62,597 nucleotides of DNA, from NCBI GenBank assembly GCA_900315485.1, contig OMZI01000010.1:1-62597 (forward strand), written 5' to 3'. The notes beneath the pieces were generated by a model that worked only from the letters and a program-made list of their open reading frames with translations, did no database searches and was not told the origin of the DNA. The stretch is from an uncultured Eubacteriales bacterium. GTDB taxonomy: Bacteria; Bacillota; Clostridia; Peptostreptococcales; Anaerovoracaceae. How positions within the stretch are numbered: position 1 is the stretch's first letter; each line of letters opens with the position of its first letter. This document shows, piece by piece, positions 43,020-52,819 of the stretch. The position numbers and the translations under genes are program-made.

Positions 43020-45140
43020 TTACTCAGCTATCTCATAGATGTCGATATCATCGTTGGAATAACACAATTCGTAATCTTCATTAGTGAGATCAGGAACATC
43101 TGTGAACCTCTTGGAGACAACGACATAGTCAACATCTAGCTCTCTGGCGAGGTCGCCGCGGTCTTCGAAATCTGCATCATACAGCTTGTTGTTGGTCTCA
43201 ATCATTTCTTTCCGTACAGGCCAGTCATTCATCGGGATGTTGTAGCCTGACCCGGAGATGTAGCTGAATCTGTTGGAGTATACAGCATACAGGAAGAACC
43301 TGTTGGACCATCTGTTTTCATAGGAATAATCCTCTGGAGCTACACTGTAATAACGGTCTGTAGCAATCAGCGCGTCTTCTGCTGTGTTGTGTTCGAGCCA
43401 CTGCATCGCCTCATATTCGTCGCGGGTGACGCTGAGATACTGGCTGTGTTCTATAGTCGGGTCAGCGCTGCTTGCAGCCTCAGTAATATGATTGCTGTAG
43501 TATACCGCGAGGGACCAGGTTGTAAACATCAGGATCACAGCAGAAATGCATGTGATGATCCTGAGAGAATGCCTGGCAAGTCCAGACGCCGGCGCACGCT
43601 CCTCCATATCCTCTATAAACCAGAATGCTACCATCGGAGCAAGGAATGCAGTGACCAGCCCGAAATACACCTGACTGTGGCCGCTGTAATTGAGTATGAA
43701 CATAGCGATGAACCCTACAGCACACTCTGCGTATACCAGGACTCTGGCAGGTTCGAACGGCTTGCGTCCTGTCAGAACGAGAGCCAGTTCCCGGATGTAT
43801 CCTATGCAGAACGGCAGCAGGAATGCTGTCAGGAAGAATGCTATGAATACCATCAGCACGATCACAAGGCGGACGCTGGTCGGTATGGAGTATGACTTGA
43901 GAAGTTCGATCAGCGGCCTTTTCCAGAACGAGATATCTGCTATAGTGGCGATCCTGATCACTGACTGACCTGATGCATTGCTCTGTCCTTTGGAGCCGAG
44001 GACTGTAAGATATACAAGCAGAAAGCCTGCTGTGAAGGTCAGCATCGGGAGGATGGTCTTAGGGGAGACTTTGCGCATGATGATGCCGAGCATCATCGTG
44101 CCCCAGATGCCTGCAACCGTAACGGCGCCCATAGGACCCTTGACTCCCGTGGTCAGCATTATGAACAGTGTCAGCAATATAAGGAGAGACCACCGGGTGG
44201 ATTCCTTATTCCTGAAGCTGTCATACCACTGACGGAATACAACGATCGTCATCAGAGCCGCAGCCATCCCGTATCCGGCGGAATTATCATTGATGAGAAT
44301 GAATTTGAACGCCAGCGATGATGTCGTGTTCCTGGTAATGTACAGGTTGGACAGCAGCAGAATCATGCAGTAAAGACCTGCGCGCTCAGGGCGCGAGGAC
44401 ATCTCCCTGAAGAAACTGTACATAGAGAGGCCAAAGCAGAATGCAGTCAGAAATGGTCCGAATGACAGCGTGATCAGGTCCGAAGATATCCCGAACAGCT
44501 TGACCGGTATCGACAGGAGCATTTCGCTGAAAATATGGTAGTTGATGAATACTCCGGAGACCCACGGGCTCTGCAGAGGGTAATCGTGCGACAGGGAGTT
44601 TATAAGGCCAAGGTGATAGGCCTTGTCAGGGTTCATATATGTCGAGTCACTGATTGCCGGTGAGAGATACAGATACTGTGTGTTGATGATGCAGTAGAGC
44701 AGGATCAGCACGAAAAAGATGCAGAACAATACCGGGATACGGTCAAGGCGTATCCTGCGCGGTGCTATACCGTTTTTATTATCGCGGATCAGCGCCGCGA
44801 TATACAGAAGTGCGAGCAGCGGACATACTGCATACAGGATAAGTGTCGAGTGCAGCCAGTCCGCGATAAAGTACACTATCAGGTTGACCGCCCATCCGGC
44901 AAAAAAGCCGACAGCGATCTGGGTAGACAGGTATTTCTGTTTTATACCTGTCAGCCGGAGTACGAGCAGTCCCGGCAGTTGCACATATATGACTGTGAAT
45001 GCAGCGAGGATACATAGCCCCGGAAAGGATGCTCCATATACATTCACACTTATCGCAAGCATAACAACAACAGCGGTCAGGCAGATAAGTCTGACCGCTG
45101 TGCTGAGCATCTTATTACTGGAGTTCTTTACTGTTGACAT
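43020..45140 (-). CDS. Large polytopic membrane protein, GT-C-like
   Basis: This 706-residue protein has about thirteen or more hydrophobic helices and a soluble C-terminal domain (about 565-706). The large loop at about 150-215 contains NPDKAYHLGLINSLSH and FINYHIFSEM, acidic and His-containing motifs like those of polymer-related GT-C proteins. The C-terminal domain (YEAMQWLEHNT, ATDRYYS) resembles the soluble end of PMT/YfhO-like membrane proteins. It lies 2 bp downstream of a lipoprotein gene on the same strand, so the two are co-transcribed. Function is not recognised beyond a probable surface-glycan role. Confidence 0.62.
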   Translation of the reverse strand: MSTVKNSSNKMLSTAVRLICLTAVVVMLAISVNVYGASFPGLCILAAFTVIYVQLPGLLVLRLTGIKQKYLSTQIAVGFFAGWAVNLIVYFIADWLHSTLILYAVCPLLALLYIAALIRDNKNGIAPRRIRLDRIPVLFCIFFVLILLYCIINTQYLYLSPAISDSTYMNPDKAYHLGLINSLSHDYPLQSPWVSGVFINYHIFSEMLLSIPVKLFGISSDLITLSFGPFLTAFCFGLSMYSFFREMSSRPERAGLYCMILLLSNLYITRNTTSSLAFKFILINDNSAGYGMAAALMTIVVFRQWYDSFRNKESTRWSLLILLTLFIMLTTGVKGPMGAVTVAGIWGTMMLGIIMRKVSPKTILPMLTFTAGFLLVYLTVLGSKGQSNASGQSVIRIATIADISFWKRPLIELLKSYSIPTSVRLVIVLMVFIAFFLTAFLLPFCIGYIRELALVLTGRKPFEPARVLVYAECAVGFIAMFILNYSGHSQVYFGLVTAFLAPMVAFWFIEDMEERAPASGLARHSLRIITCISAVILMFTTWSLAVYYSNHITEAASSADPTIEHSQYLSVTRDEYEAMQWLEHNTAEDALIATDRYYSVAPEDYSYENRWSNRFFLYAVYSNRFSYISGSGYNIPMNDWPVRKEMIETNNKLYDADFEDRGDLARELDVDYVVVSKRFTDVPDLTNEDYELCYSNDDIDIYEIAE

Positions 45141-45142
45141 GA

Positions 45143-45688
45143 TTATTTCTTGGTAAGTACAGTTGTGATGATCACATCTTCCGGATTGTCCTTTTCAGGA
45201 ACTGTCTGCATTACAAGGACGTCATCCTTCGTGAACGCCAGGGTAAATTCGAATAAGTCGCTTGAGCAGTGCAGACCTTTGTCGGTCTGTGTCCATTTAC
45301 CCTTGAGATCGTCCTCGGCGATGTTGCCTGACCATGTGCCGTCTATGCGGATCTTGATATCCACATTTCCGTACTGATACAGGGCCTGGCCGGATGTAGC
45401 CTCCCATGATCCGACAAAATCTTCAGGTGAAGATTTTACGGTTACGATCTCAGCGCCATCGTCCTCTTCTTCAAAGTATATGCCGTTATCGTAGTCTTTC
45501 TCTTCTGCTGCTTCCTGCTCCATGACATCTTCCATGGTGATCTCGGATGAGTCGCTGGAACTGGAAGAAGCATCAGATGACGAAGACTCTTCAGCTGTGT
45601 CAGAAGAGCCGGCTCCGCATCCCATGAGGAACAGACTCATGGCAACTGCGAGAATGATGCTTAAATATTTCTTGTAGTGATTATCCAT
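45143..45688 (-). CDS. Small lipoprotein with lipocalin-like domain, function unknown
   Basis: The 181-residue protein has a lipoprotein signal ending in LMGC, with C24 as lipidation site. A Ser/Asp/Glu-rich stretch (25-75) leads to a beta-rich domain at about 90-181 (VGSWEATSGQALYQYG, GTWSGNIAEDDLKGKW). The GSW/GKW strand pattern is like small lipocalin-type lipoproteins common in Clostridia. It is the first gene of a two-gene unit with the large membrane protein. No catalytic motif is visible, so binding or assembly help is the likely role. Confidence 0.75.
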   Translation of the reverse strand: MDNHYKKYLSIILAVAMSLFLMGCGAGSSDTAEESSSSDASSSSSDSSEITMEDVMEQEAAEEKDYDNGIYFEEEDDGAEIVTVKSSPEDFVGSWEATSGQALYQYGNVDIKIRIDGTWSGNIAEDDLKGKWTQTDKGLHCSSDLFEFTLAFTKDDVLVMQTVPEKDNPEDVIITTVLTKK

Positions 45689-45720
45689 AGGATAGTCCTC
45701 CTTTCCCTTCCGATGAGTAT

Positions 45721-45749
45721 ATATTACAATTCTTCTTCTGAAAACACAA
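45721..45749 (-). promoter_or_regulatory. Candidate promoter for the lipoprotein/membrane-protein unit
   Basis: On the minus strand TTGTGT (45749-45744) and TAATAT (45726-45721) are 17 bp apart, about 30 bp before the lipoprotein start. Confidence 0.5.
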
Positions 45750-45770
45750 GTGCGACAGGTTTTCGCATCA

Positions 45771-45799
45771 TTGCATTGTCCATCCGCGTGAGATACAAT
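45771..45799 (+). promoter_or_regulatory. Promoter for the rmlB gene
   Basis: TTGCAT (45771-45776) and TACAAT (45794-45799) are 17 bp apart, about 60 bp before the rmlB start at 45859, which follows GAGGAG. Confidence 0.6.
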
Positions 45800-45858
45800 T
45801 AAACAGGATATACGTAAGCATCATGTACACCTATATTGCATAACGAGGAGAAGAAAAT

Positions 45859-46878
45859 ATGAAAATATTAGTTACCGGTGCTGCCGGATTCATCGGCAGC
45901 AATTTCGTATTCCACATGCTGGATGCGCACCCGGATTACGATATAGTCGCTCTCGATTCCCTGACATATGCAGGTAATCTTGAGACACTTGCACCTGTGA
46001 TGGATAATCCTCACTTCAAGTTCGTGAAGATCGACATCACTGACAAGGAAGCAATCGATAAGCTGTTCGAAGAGGAGAAGTTCAACAAGGTGGTGAACTT
46101 CGCTGCAGAATCCCACGTAGACCGTTCAATCGAGGATCCCGGCATCTTCCTCAGGACCAACATCCTTGGTACTCAGGTGCTGATGGATGCATCCATAAAG
46201 AACGGCGTGGAGAGATTCCATCAGGTAGGCACAGACGAAGTATACGGAGACCTTCCGCTTGACAGACCTGACCTCTTCTTCGTAGAGACCATGCCGCTGA
46301 CAGCATCCAGTCCATACTCTGCTTCCAAAGCGAGCGCAGACCTGCTTGTGATGGCATATCACAGGACATACGGACTGCCTGTAACGATCAGCAGATGCTC
46401 CAACAACTACGGACCTTACCAGTTCCCTGAAAAGCTGATCCCGCTGATGATCGCAAACGCACTCGCAGACAAGCCGCTGCCTGTATACGGCGAAGGCCTC
46501 AACGTAAGAGACTGGCTCTATGTCGAGGACCACTGCAGAGCCATCGATCTTATACTCGAGAACGGCAGAGTCGGCGAAGTCTACAACATCGGCGGCCACA
46601 ACGAGAAGGCCAACATCGAAGTTGTAAAGATCATCCTTGAGCAGCTCGGCAAGCCTGAGAGCCTGATTACATACGTTACAGACCGCAAGGGACATGACCA
46701 GAGATACGCCATCGACCCTACCAAGATCCACAATGAACTCGGATGGCTGCCTGAGACAAAGTTCGAAGACGGCATCCGCAAGACCATCCAGTGGTACCTC
46801 GACAACGAGGCATGGTGGAAGAATATCGTAAGCGGTGAGTATCAGCAGTATTATGAGAAGATGTATGGCAACCGCTAG
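45859..46878 (+). CDS. rmlB: dTDP-glucose 4,6-dehydratase
   Basis: The 339-residue extended SDR carries [14 protein letters not shown] (NAD-binding loop), [19 protein letters not shown] and YSASKASAD (YxxxK). [10 protein letters not shown] and [12 protein letters not shown] are hallmark motifs of RmlB/RfbB. It converts dTDP-glucose to dTDP-4-keto-6-deoxyglucose. The Asp-Glu pair in TDEVYG, which does the dehydration, is present. An aminotransferase follows 82 bp downstream. RmlA, which makes dTDP-glucose, and RmlC/RmlD are not in the window, so the keto-sugar probably goes to an amino sugar rather than rhamnose. Confidence 0.95.
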   Translation: MKILVTGAAGFIGSNFVFHMLDAHPDYDIVALDSLTYAGNLETLAPVMDNPHFKFVKIDITDKEAIDKLFEEEKFNKVVNFAAESHVDRSIEDPGIFLRTNILGTQVLMDASIKNGVERFHQVGTDEVYGDLPLDRPDLFFVETMPLTASSPYSASKASADLLVMAYHRTYGLPVTISRCSNNYGPYQFPEKLIPLMIANALADKPLPVYGEGLNVRDWLYVEDHCRAIDLILENGRVGEVYNIGGHNEKANIEVVKIILEQLGKPESLITYVTDRKGHDQRYAIDPTKIHNELGWLPETKFEDGIRKTIQWYLDNEAWWKNIVSGEYQQYYEKMYGNR

Positions 46879-46960
46879 TATGCTCATACAGCTTCCGTAA
46901 TATAAGTGTTAAAAAAGCATAAGGGTGTTGCAGACAAAAAAGATTTTTAAGGAGAACAAA

Positions 46961-48094
46961 ATGATACCTTTCAACAGACCTCCGTTCATCGGAAAAGAAA
47001 AGGAATATATCAATCAGGCAATAGATAACAAAAAGATATGCGGTGACGGTGAATTCAGCAAGAAGTGTCACGCATGGATCGAGGAGAAGACAGGCGCAGC
47101 CAAGGCGCTGCTCGTTACATCGGGCTCAACAGCACTCGACATGGCAGCTATACTGTCGGATGTAAAACCGGGAGATGAGGTCATCCTCCCTTCATATACA
47201 TTCGTATCTACAGCAAACGCATTCGTTCTGAGAGGGGCCAAGCTTGTCTTTGTGGATATCCGTCCGGATACCCAGAATATCGATGAGAAGCTCATCGAAG
47301 ATGCGATAACAGACAAGACTAAGGTCATCGCACCGGTCCACTATGCAGGCGTAGGCTGCGAGATGGATACCATCATGGATATCGCGAAGAGACACAACCT
47401 CATCGTCGTTGAGGACGCAGCACAGGGTGTCAATGCATTTTACAAGGGAAGAGCACTTGGCAGCATCGGTGATTATGGCTGCTACAGTTTCCATGAGACC
47501 AAGAACTACAGCATGGGTGAAGGCGGAGCTCTTCTCATCCGTGATGAGGACAAGGTGGATCAGGCTGAGATCATAAGAGAAAAGGGTACCGACAGGAGCC
47601 GCTTCCTCAAGGGCATGATCGACAAGTACACCTGGGTGGACATGGGATCTTCTTACCTCCCAAGTGATATAAATGCGGCATATCTGTACGCTCAGCTCGA
47701 ACAGGCTGACATGATCAACCAGAACAGAAGAGCAAGCTGGGATGCATACTATGAGATGCTGACACCTCTTGCAGAGGAGGGCAAAATCGTTCTTCCTGTC
47801 GTTCCTGAGGAATGCGACCACAATTCGCACATGTTCTATGTAAAAACTGCCGGAATCGATGAGAGGACAGCACTTTCAGCTTTCCTTAAGGAGAACGGAA
47901 TCGGCTCAGCATTCCACTATGTGCCGCTTCACAGTGCACCTGCAGGTGCTAAGTTCGGCAGATTCCACGGAGAGGACAAGTATACTACTGATACTTTCGA
48001 AAGACTTCTCCGTATGCCGATGTACTACGGACTGACTCATGACGAAGTAGAGTTCGTATGCGACAAGATCAGAGAGTTCTATAAGAACAAATAA
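46961..48094 (+). CDS. wecE: WecE-type dTDP-4-keto-6-deoxyhexose aminotransferase
   Basis: I chose the ATG at 46961, with AAGGAGA six bases before it, over an in-frame GTG at 46925. The 377-residue PLP enzyme has TSGSTALDMAA, PSYTFVSTANAF, EDAAQGVNAFYKG and SFHETKNYSMGEGG, in which K181 should bind PLP. This is the DegT/DnrJ/EryC1 fold, and the motif set matches WecE/RffA, which make dTDP-4-amino-4,6-dideoxy-D-galactose. With RmlB next door, the pair predicts a Fuc4N- or Qui4N-type sugar in the surface polymer. Residues alone do not fix the stereochemistry at C4. Confidence 0.9.
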   Translation: MIPFNRPPFIGKEKEYINQAIDNKKICGDGEFSKKCHAWIEEKTGAAKALLVTSGSTALDMAAILSDVKPGDEVILPSYTFVSTANAFVLRGAKLVFVDIRPDTQNIDEKLIEDAITDKTKVIAPVHYAGVGCEMDTIMDIAKRHNLIVVEDAAQGVNAFYKGRALGSIGDYGCYSFHETKNYSMGEGGALLIRDEDKVDQAEIIREKGTDRSRFLKGMIDKYTWVDMGSSYLPSDINAAYLYAQLEQADMINQNRRASWDAYYEMLTPLAEEGKIVLPVVPEECDHNSHMFYVKTAGIDERTALSAFLKENGIGSAFHYVPLHSAPAGAKFGRFHGEDKYTTDTFERLLRMPMYYGLTHDEVEFVCDKIREFYKNK

Positions 48095-48125
48095 TATTTA
48101 GGATGAGAGGATAACCATATCTCAT

Positions 48126-49703
48126 TTGAAATTTCCACAATTAAAAAAGAAAAACATGACAGAGGACCGGCCTGAGGCCGGTCCTGTACAATCAAAGACA
48201 CAGGAACAGAAAGAGGAACACAAGAACCTCAAAACAGCAAGACCACGGAAGCTGAAAATAAGAGGGCCTATCTATCACAGCATTCACAGATTCAGGAGGC
48301 TCCCGCATCGCCAGAAGAGGAGACAGGTCCGGGTCGGGCTGGTTTTGCTTGCGTTCATGATACTGCTCACTGCAGCAGTTATATATAAGGACTATCACGA
48401 GAGACCGGGCATACTTGAGAGGAGCACTCTTAAGACCACTGAGGCCGGAACAGATACCCTGACGATAGAATGGAAGGGAACAAGGAACACGGACTCATAT
48501 ACCGTTTACTATAAGGCCGAAGGGGAATCTCCGCTCGGGTGGCGCAAGGTCACGGTAGAGAACCAGAAGGGAAGCAAGGATTCGGTCACGCTTAAGAACC
48601 TTGAAGAAGGAACCCGCTACGGGATCATTGTCAGGGCAGATAATGACGAGAGGACCGGATTCAGCACTAAAGAGAAGTTCTTCTCTACCAGAATGAACCA
48701 GCAGATAGAGGGCAAGACCCACTTCACCAAACTGACCTGCAGCAAGGACTTCGACCTCGGAATGAAGGCCGCGACGAAGCTCAGCTATGAGTCGGATAAT
48801 GAAGATGTCATCAAGGTAGATAAAAAAGGCAAGGCCTCTATCGAAGGAAGCGGGACTGCGAAGATAACCGTTACCGCCAGGGAGACTAAAGAGTACCTCG
48901 GGGCATCATTCGAAACAGAGGTCGAGGTCATCAGCACTTCGCCTGTAAATGCAGGCGGAGCCGGGGCTCACATCATATACAGCCTCGGAGAGGGCGACTG
49001 TGAGGCCGTAAAGTATATTACCGGCGCAGGAAGTGTGGACATCCCTCAGTCGTTTGCATATACCGGAGATCAGTACATCGTGGCGTATGGAATGCACGAT
49101 GCGCAGAGGATCATAACCTTCGATAAGGACGGTGACGGCAAAAGCGTATCAGTGCCGTCGGTAGCTCTCGGGCATCCGAACGGGTTCTGCTATGACAGCG
49201 TCAACAAGACCTGTTACTGCGTAAAGGGCTGGTCGGGAAGAGCGGTCACCTACAAGCCGGAGACGGGAGAGTACGGTGTCGTAACATTCCCTGCAGGTGC
49301 TTCCGGGATAGGATATGACCGCAAGGAAGACCTTATCTACACCTGCTCAAGGACTCTGATGGCAGCATACAGAGTTGGAGATGACGGAATTACTACCGAG
49401 CACAGATGCGGTGTAGTAAAACACAGCGGACACACATATACACAGGACTGCGGAGGTCACGCAGGCATAATGATGAGAGTGCTGTCGGGCAGTAACAGAC
49501 ACGGGACAAATTATATCGACCTGTATGATATGCTCCACGGACAGTATCTCGGCACTATCTCCTGCAATCTGAGTGAAGTGGAGAGTGCTACTGTAGATGA
49601 TGACGGGTACATGCTGCTGTTGTCCAACTATACTTCATCTACAGACATAATATGGAAGACACCGATCAACATTGAAGATATAGGCGAAGGCCTTGAAGAC
49701 TGA
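48126..49703 (+). CDS. Membrane-anchored FnIII / Ig-like / propeller-like surface protein
   Basis: This starts at TTG 48126 with GAGAGG upstream. A polar, Lys/Arg-rich cytoplasmic N-terminus of about 70 residues precedes one transmembrane helix (about 73-90, VGLVLLAFMILLTAAVIY). An FnIII-like domain (about 100-195, TIEWKGTRNTDSYTVYY) and a BIG2-like Ig domain (about 200-275) follow. The rest (about 285-525) looks like a beta-propeller or related repeat domain (NGFCYDSVNKTCYCVKG, GIGYDRKEDLIYTCS). The same last domain and the FnIII domain recur in the protein at 54200. No enzymatic motif is clear, so it may bind or hold a surface polymer. A TagF-like gene follows after 22 bp. Confidence 0.7.
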   Translation: MKFPQLKKKNMTEDRPEAGPVQSKTQEQKEEHKNLKTARPRKLKIRGPIYHSIHRFRRLPHRQKRRQVRVGLVLLAFMILLTAAVIYKDYHERPGILERSTLKTTEAGTDTLTIEWKGTRNTDSYTVYYKAEGESPLGWRKVTVENQKGSKDSVTLKNLEEGTRYGIIVRADNDERTGFSTKEKFFSTRMNQQIEGKTHFTKLTCSKDFDLGMKAATKLSYESDNEDVIKVDKKGKASIEGSGTAKITVTARETKEYLGASFETEVEVISTSPVNAGGAGAHIIYSLGEGDCEAVKYITGAGSVDIPQSFAYTGDQYIVAYGMHDAQRIITFDKDGDGKSVSVPSVALGHPNGFCYDSVNKTCYCVKGWSGRAVTYKPETGEYGVVTFPAGASGIGYDRKEDLIYTCSRTLMAAYRVGDDGITTEHRCGVVKHSGHTYTQDCGGHAGIMMRVLSGSNRHGTNYIDLYDMLHGQYLGTISCNLSEVESATVDDDGYMLLLSNYTSSTDIIWKTPINIEDIGEGLED

Positions 49704-49725
49704 TTTCAGGCGGAAGAAGAGAAAA

Positions 49726-51339
49726 ATGAGCACACCAGCGAAGAGGCCGGGACCGGCCATAGGCATACTTAATATGAAGGTCAGCGAGGAGGGCAGCAAT
49801 ATAGTTGCCTCCGGATCATGCATCATCCGCATGAAGGGCAGCAGGAAGGCTGTTGACACGGATAAGATAGGGGCGGAGTTCCCTGCGCGTGAGGGCGCTG
49901 TCAGAATATCTTTCGGCTCGAGATACGGAAAGAAGCTGCCGAAAGGATTCAGCCTCAATTCCTTCAGGATCGAGATAGACAGGAACGAAGCGAAGGACCT
50001 CGATATCCAGAACAAGATACTCATCACGTATGACGGCGAGCAGAGGGGGAGACTCTTCTACTCACTGGCCGATCTGAAGAAGGGGAAGAACAAGAATACC
50101 ACAGTCTTCGTACATGACGGCATCGCGATGTACTTCAGGCAGAACGTCAACAACTTCGTATATTTTGTCGTCAGGGATGCCAATCCGTACGATTATCCTG
50201 AAGGGCAGGCCCGACTTAAGAAGGCTAAGAAGAATGCGGCGAAGCTGAAGGATCAGGATATAGTCCTGATGTACGAGAAGAACTGCGCGAAGTATGAAGA
50301 GAGCGCTTCGGTACTATACGAGAAGCTGATCGATGAGGGATATGACAATGTCTACTTCATCGTGGACAAGAGCATCCCTGCTGTACAGGATCTCGATGAG
50401 AAGTATAAGAAGAACCTCATAGACAAAGACTCAGACCGGCATCTTGAATACTTCTTCGCCTGCAATAAATTCGTGGCGACAGAGACGATTGACCACGCTC
50501 TTCAGCTGCGTATCGCAAGCAAGGATGTGCTCGACAAGATAACAGGCAAGGGCCTCATGTACGTTTTCCTCCAGCACGGAGTCATGTACATGGTATCCCT
50601 CGGCTCGGCGATGAGAGTAGGCTTCAACAAGAAGGAAGGCTACAAGCTGCACAGGACGGTCGTCTCTTCTGAGCTTGAGGCGCAGCACTTTATAGACCTT
50701 GCCGGAATGGAGCACGATGACCTGTATGTAACAGGCCTGGCCAAGTTCGACAAAGCGGTCAGAAATGAGAACGCTGACAAGATCATCATCATGCCTACAT
50801 GGAGAAGATGGGAGACCAACCAGGCCAAGAACGAGCTCCATGAGACCGGCTACTACAGGATGATAGAGACGATGTACAACGGAGTGCCGGAAGAACTGAG
50901 AGACAAGGCAGTCATACTTCCGCATCCGCTGATCACTGAGAGATTCACAGGGGATGAGGGATTCGGAAAGCATGTAGTGGTAACAAATCAGTACGATCCT
51001 CTGCTCAGAGACTGCGCTCTTCTCATAACCGACTATTCATCCATAGCATACGATGCGTATTACAGAGGCGCCAATGTAGTCTTCTACTGGAAGGACAAGG
51101 ACGAATGCATGACACATTACGGAGAGGGCACGCACCTCATGCTGAATGAGGGCAACGTATTCGGACCGGTGTGCATGGATTCTGAAGATATCCGCAGGGC
51201 TGTGGAAGAGTGCTACTGCCAACCTCAAAGAGAAGAGTACCTTGAGAGGTACCGCCGTATCGTGGAATTCCATGACGGAAAGAATTCCGAGAGGATAATG
51301 AAACTGCTTATAAAGGACAAAGTGCTTCAGGCTAAATAA
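49726..51339 (+). CDS. CDP-glycerol/ribitol polyol-phosphate transferase, TarL/TagF-like
   Basis: I chose the ATG at 49726 (537 residues). The in-frame TTG at 49693 overlaps the previous gene and has a poor ribosome site. Residues 1 to about 150 are a beta-rich accessory domain, like the N-terminal domain of some TarL/TagF relatives. The transferase domain (about 165-537) shows LQHGVMYMV, IIMPTWRRWE and TDYSSIAYDAYYRG. It is the sixth TagF-type enzyme in the window and the only one near the TagO-like, LCP and acylation genes. It starts 22 bp behind the surface protein and ends 7 bp before the MBOAT gene. Confidence 0.86.
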   Translation: MSTPAKRPGPAIGILNMKVSEEGSNIVASGSCIIRMKGSRKAVDTDKIGAEFPAREGAVRISFGSRYGKKLPKGFSLNSFRIEIDRNEAKDLDIQNKILITYDGEQRGRLFYSLADLKKGKNKNTTVFVHDGIAMYFRQNVNNFVYFVVRDANPYDYPEGQARLKKAKKNAAKLKDQDIVLMYEKNCAKYEESASVLYEKLIDEGYDNVYFIVDKSIPAVQDLDEKYKKNLIDKDSDRHLEYFFACNKFVATETIDHALQLRIASKDVLDKITGKGLMYVFLQHGVMYMVSLGSAMRVGFNKKEGYKLHRTVVSSELEAQHFIDLAGMEHDDLYVTGLAKFDKAVRNENADKIIIMPTWRRWETNQAKNELHETGYYRMIETMYNGVPEELRDKAVILPHPLITERFTGDEGFGKHVVVTNQYDPLLRDCALLITDYSSIAYDAYYRGANVVFYWKDKDECMTHYGEGTHLMLNEGNVFGPVCMDSEDIRRAVEECYCQPQREEYLERYRRIVEFHDGKNSERIMKLLIKDKVLQAK

Positions 51340-51346
51340 ATAATAT

Positions 51347-52744
51347 ATGGTATTTTCAAGCGAGATATTTCTGTTCTGCTTCTTTCCGGCAGCGCTGATA
51401 GGCTGCCTCATCTGCAGAACAACAAAACTTCAGAATATATGGCTGCTGCTTCTGAGCATAGCATTCTACGCATATGGTGCGCGTAAGGTAGTGCTTGTGC
51501 TGATCTTTTCCGTATTCATAAACTGGGCGATAGCGCTGCTGATCACCGGGACTGAGAGCTTAAAGGCGAAGAGGTGGCTGCTGGCTCTTGATGTGGTGCT
51601 CAATCTGAGCTACCTTTTCTACTTCAAGTATTACAATTTCTTCCGTGACAACATTCAGGCGATCACGGGACACCATTCAGAGTTCACAAGGATAGCGCTG
51701 CCTATAGGGATTTCCTTCTTCACATTCCAGGCGCTGTCCTACTGCATAGATGTATACAGGGATAAGAGCCTGGTGCAGAAGAGCATCGTGAATGTAGCCC
51801 TGTATATAACTTTCTTCCCTCAGCTGATCGCAGGACCTATTGTCAGGTTCTCGACTATCTCAAAGGAGATAGGGAAGAGATCAATGAACATGGAGGACTT
51901 CAACGACGGAGTCATCAGATTCACTTACGGCCTCGGCAAGAAGGTCCTCATAGCCAACCTGATGGGCATTATGGCGGACAATATCTATGCGATGGACCCG
52001 GCGCAGATCAGCACGGGTACAGCATGGCTCGCCTCGATAGCATACACCTTCCAGATTTTCTTTGACTTTTCGGGTTACTCAGATATGGCTATAGGTCTCG
52101 GCAGGATGTTCGGATTCCACTTCCTTGAGAACTTCAACTACCCGTACATTTCAAGGTCTGTATCCGAGTTCTGGAGGCGCTGGCACATATCTCTGAGCAG
52201 CTGGTTCAGGGACTACATCTACATCCCGCTCGGAGGCAACCGCAGAGGTGCAAAACGCCAGATCTTCAATCTCGCAGTCGTGTGGTTATGCACAGGTGTG
52301 TGGCATGGAGCCAACTGGACCTTCATACTGTGGGGCATCATATACGGAGCTCTCATAATAGGTGAAAAACTCATCAGATTCGACAAGAGAAACATACCGG
52401 CACCTGTCGGCCGCATATATACGCTTCTGATCGTCAATTTCCTGTGGGTACTCTTCAGGGCGGATAATCTGAGCGGTGCGACCGGCATGCTAAAGACCAT
52501 GTTAGGAGCATCAGGCACGGGACTGTGGGACAAGACTGCAGCGTTCTATCTTATGGAGAACTGGTCGGTACTTATCCTGGCACTTATAGTGAGCGTGCCT
52601 CTTGTCAGGAAACTGAAGGAGAATGCGGCATTTGCAAAGTTCGCGGACATCGTAAGACCGTTCTTCGTGCTGCTGGTGCTGCTCCTGTCAGTATCCTTCA
52701 TGGTCAAGGGTGCATATAACCCATTCATATATTTTAATTTCTGA
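51347..52744 (+). CDS. MBOAT-family O-acyltransferase (AlgI/DltB/PatA-like)
   Basis: This 465-residue polytopic protein has about eleven hydrophobic helices. The MBOAT signatures are SEFWRRWHISLSSWFRDYIY (273-292), IPLGGNRRG (293-301) and CTGVWHGANWTFILWG with catalytic His at 320. MBOAT proteins of this group pass acyl groups from an inner donor across the membrane to a polymer, as DltB does with D-alanine and AlgI or PatA with acetyl groups. No DltA or DltC gene is present, so acetylation is more likely than D-alanylation. The start has little ribosome-site support. A DHHW-type partner gene follows after 75 bp. Confidence 0.93.
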   Translation: MVFSSEIFLFCFFPAALIGCLICRTTKLQNIWLLLLSIAFYAYGARKVVLVLIFSVFINWAIALLITGTESLKAKRWLLALDVVLNLSYLFYFKYYNFFRDNIQAITGHHSEFTRIALPIGISFFTFQALSYCIDVYRDKSLVQKSIVNVALYITFFPQLIAGPIVRFSTISKEIGKRSMNMEDFNDGVIRFTYGLGKKVLIANLMGIMADNIYAMDPAQISTGTAWLASIAYTFQIFFDFSGYSDMAIGLGRMFGFHFLENFNYPYISRSVSEFWRRWHISLSSWFRDYIYIPLGGNRRGAKRQIFNLAVVWLCTGVWHGANWTFILWGIIYGALIIGEKLIRFDKRNIPAPVGRIYTLLIVNFLWVLFRADNLSGATGMLKTMLGASGTGLWDKTAAFYLMENWSVLILALIVSVPLVRKLKENAAFAKFADIVRPFFVLLVLLLSVSFMVKGAYNPFIYFNF

Positions 52745-52819
52745 TTACAGGCCCGGACCTCAGTCAAAAAGAAGGGAATGTAAAGAACTACATAAAACAT
52801 ATTCAGATAGGATAAAACG

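Noticed and set aside
46126-46887. Long minus-strand open frame opposite rmlB
   Set aside because: It is the antisense shadow of a clear RmlB gene, with no motif or ribosome site.
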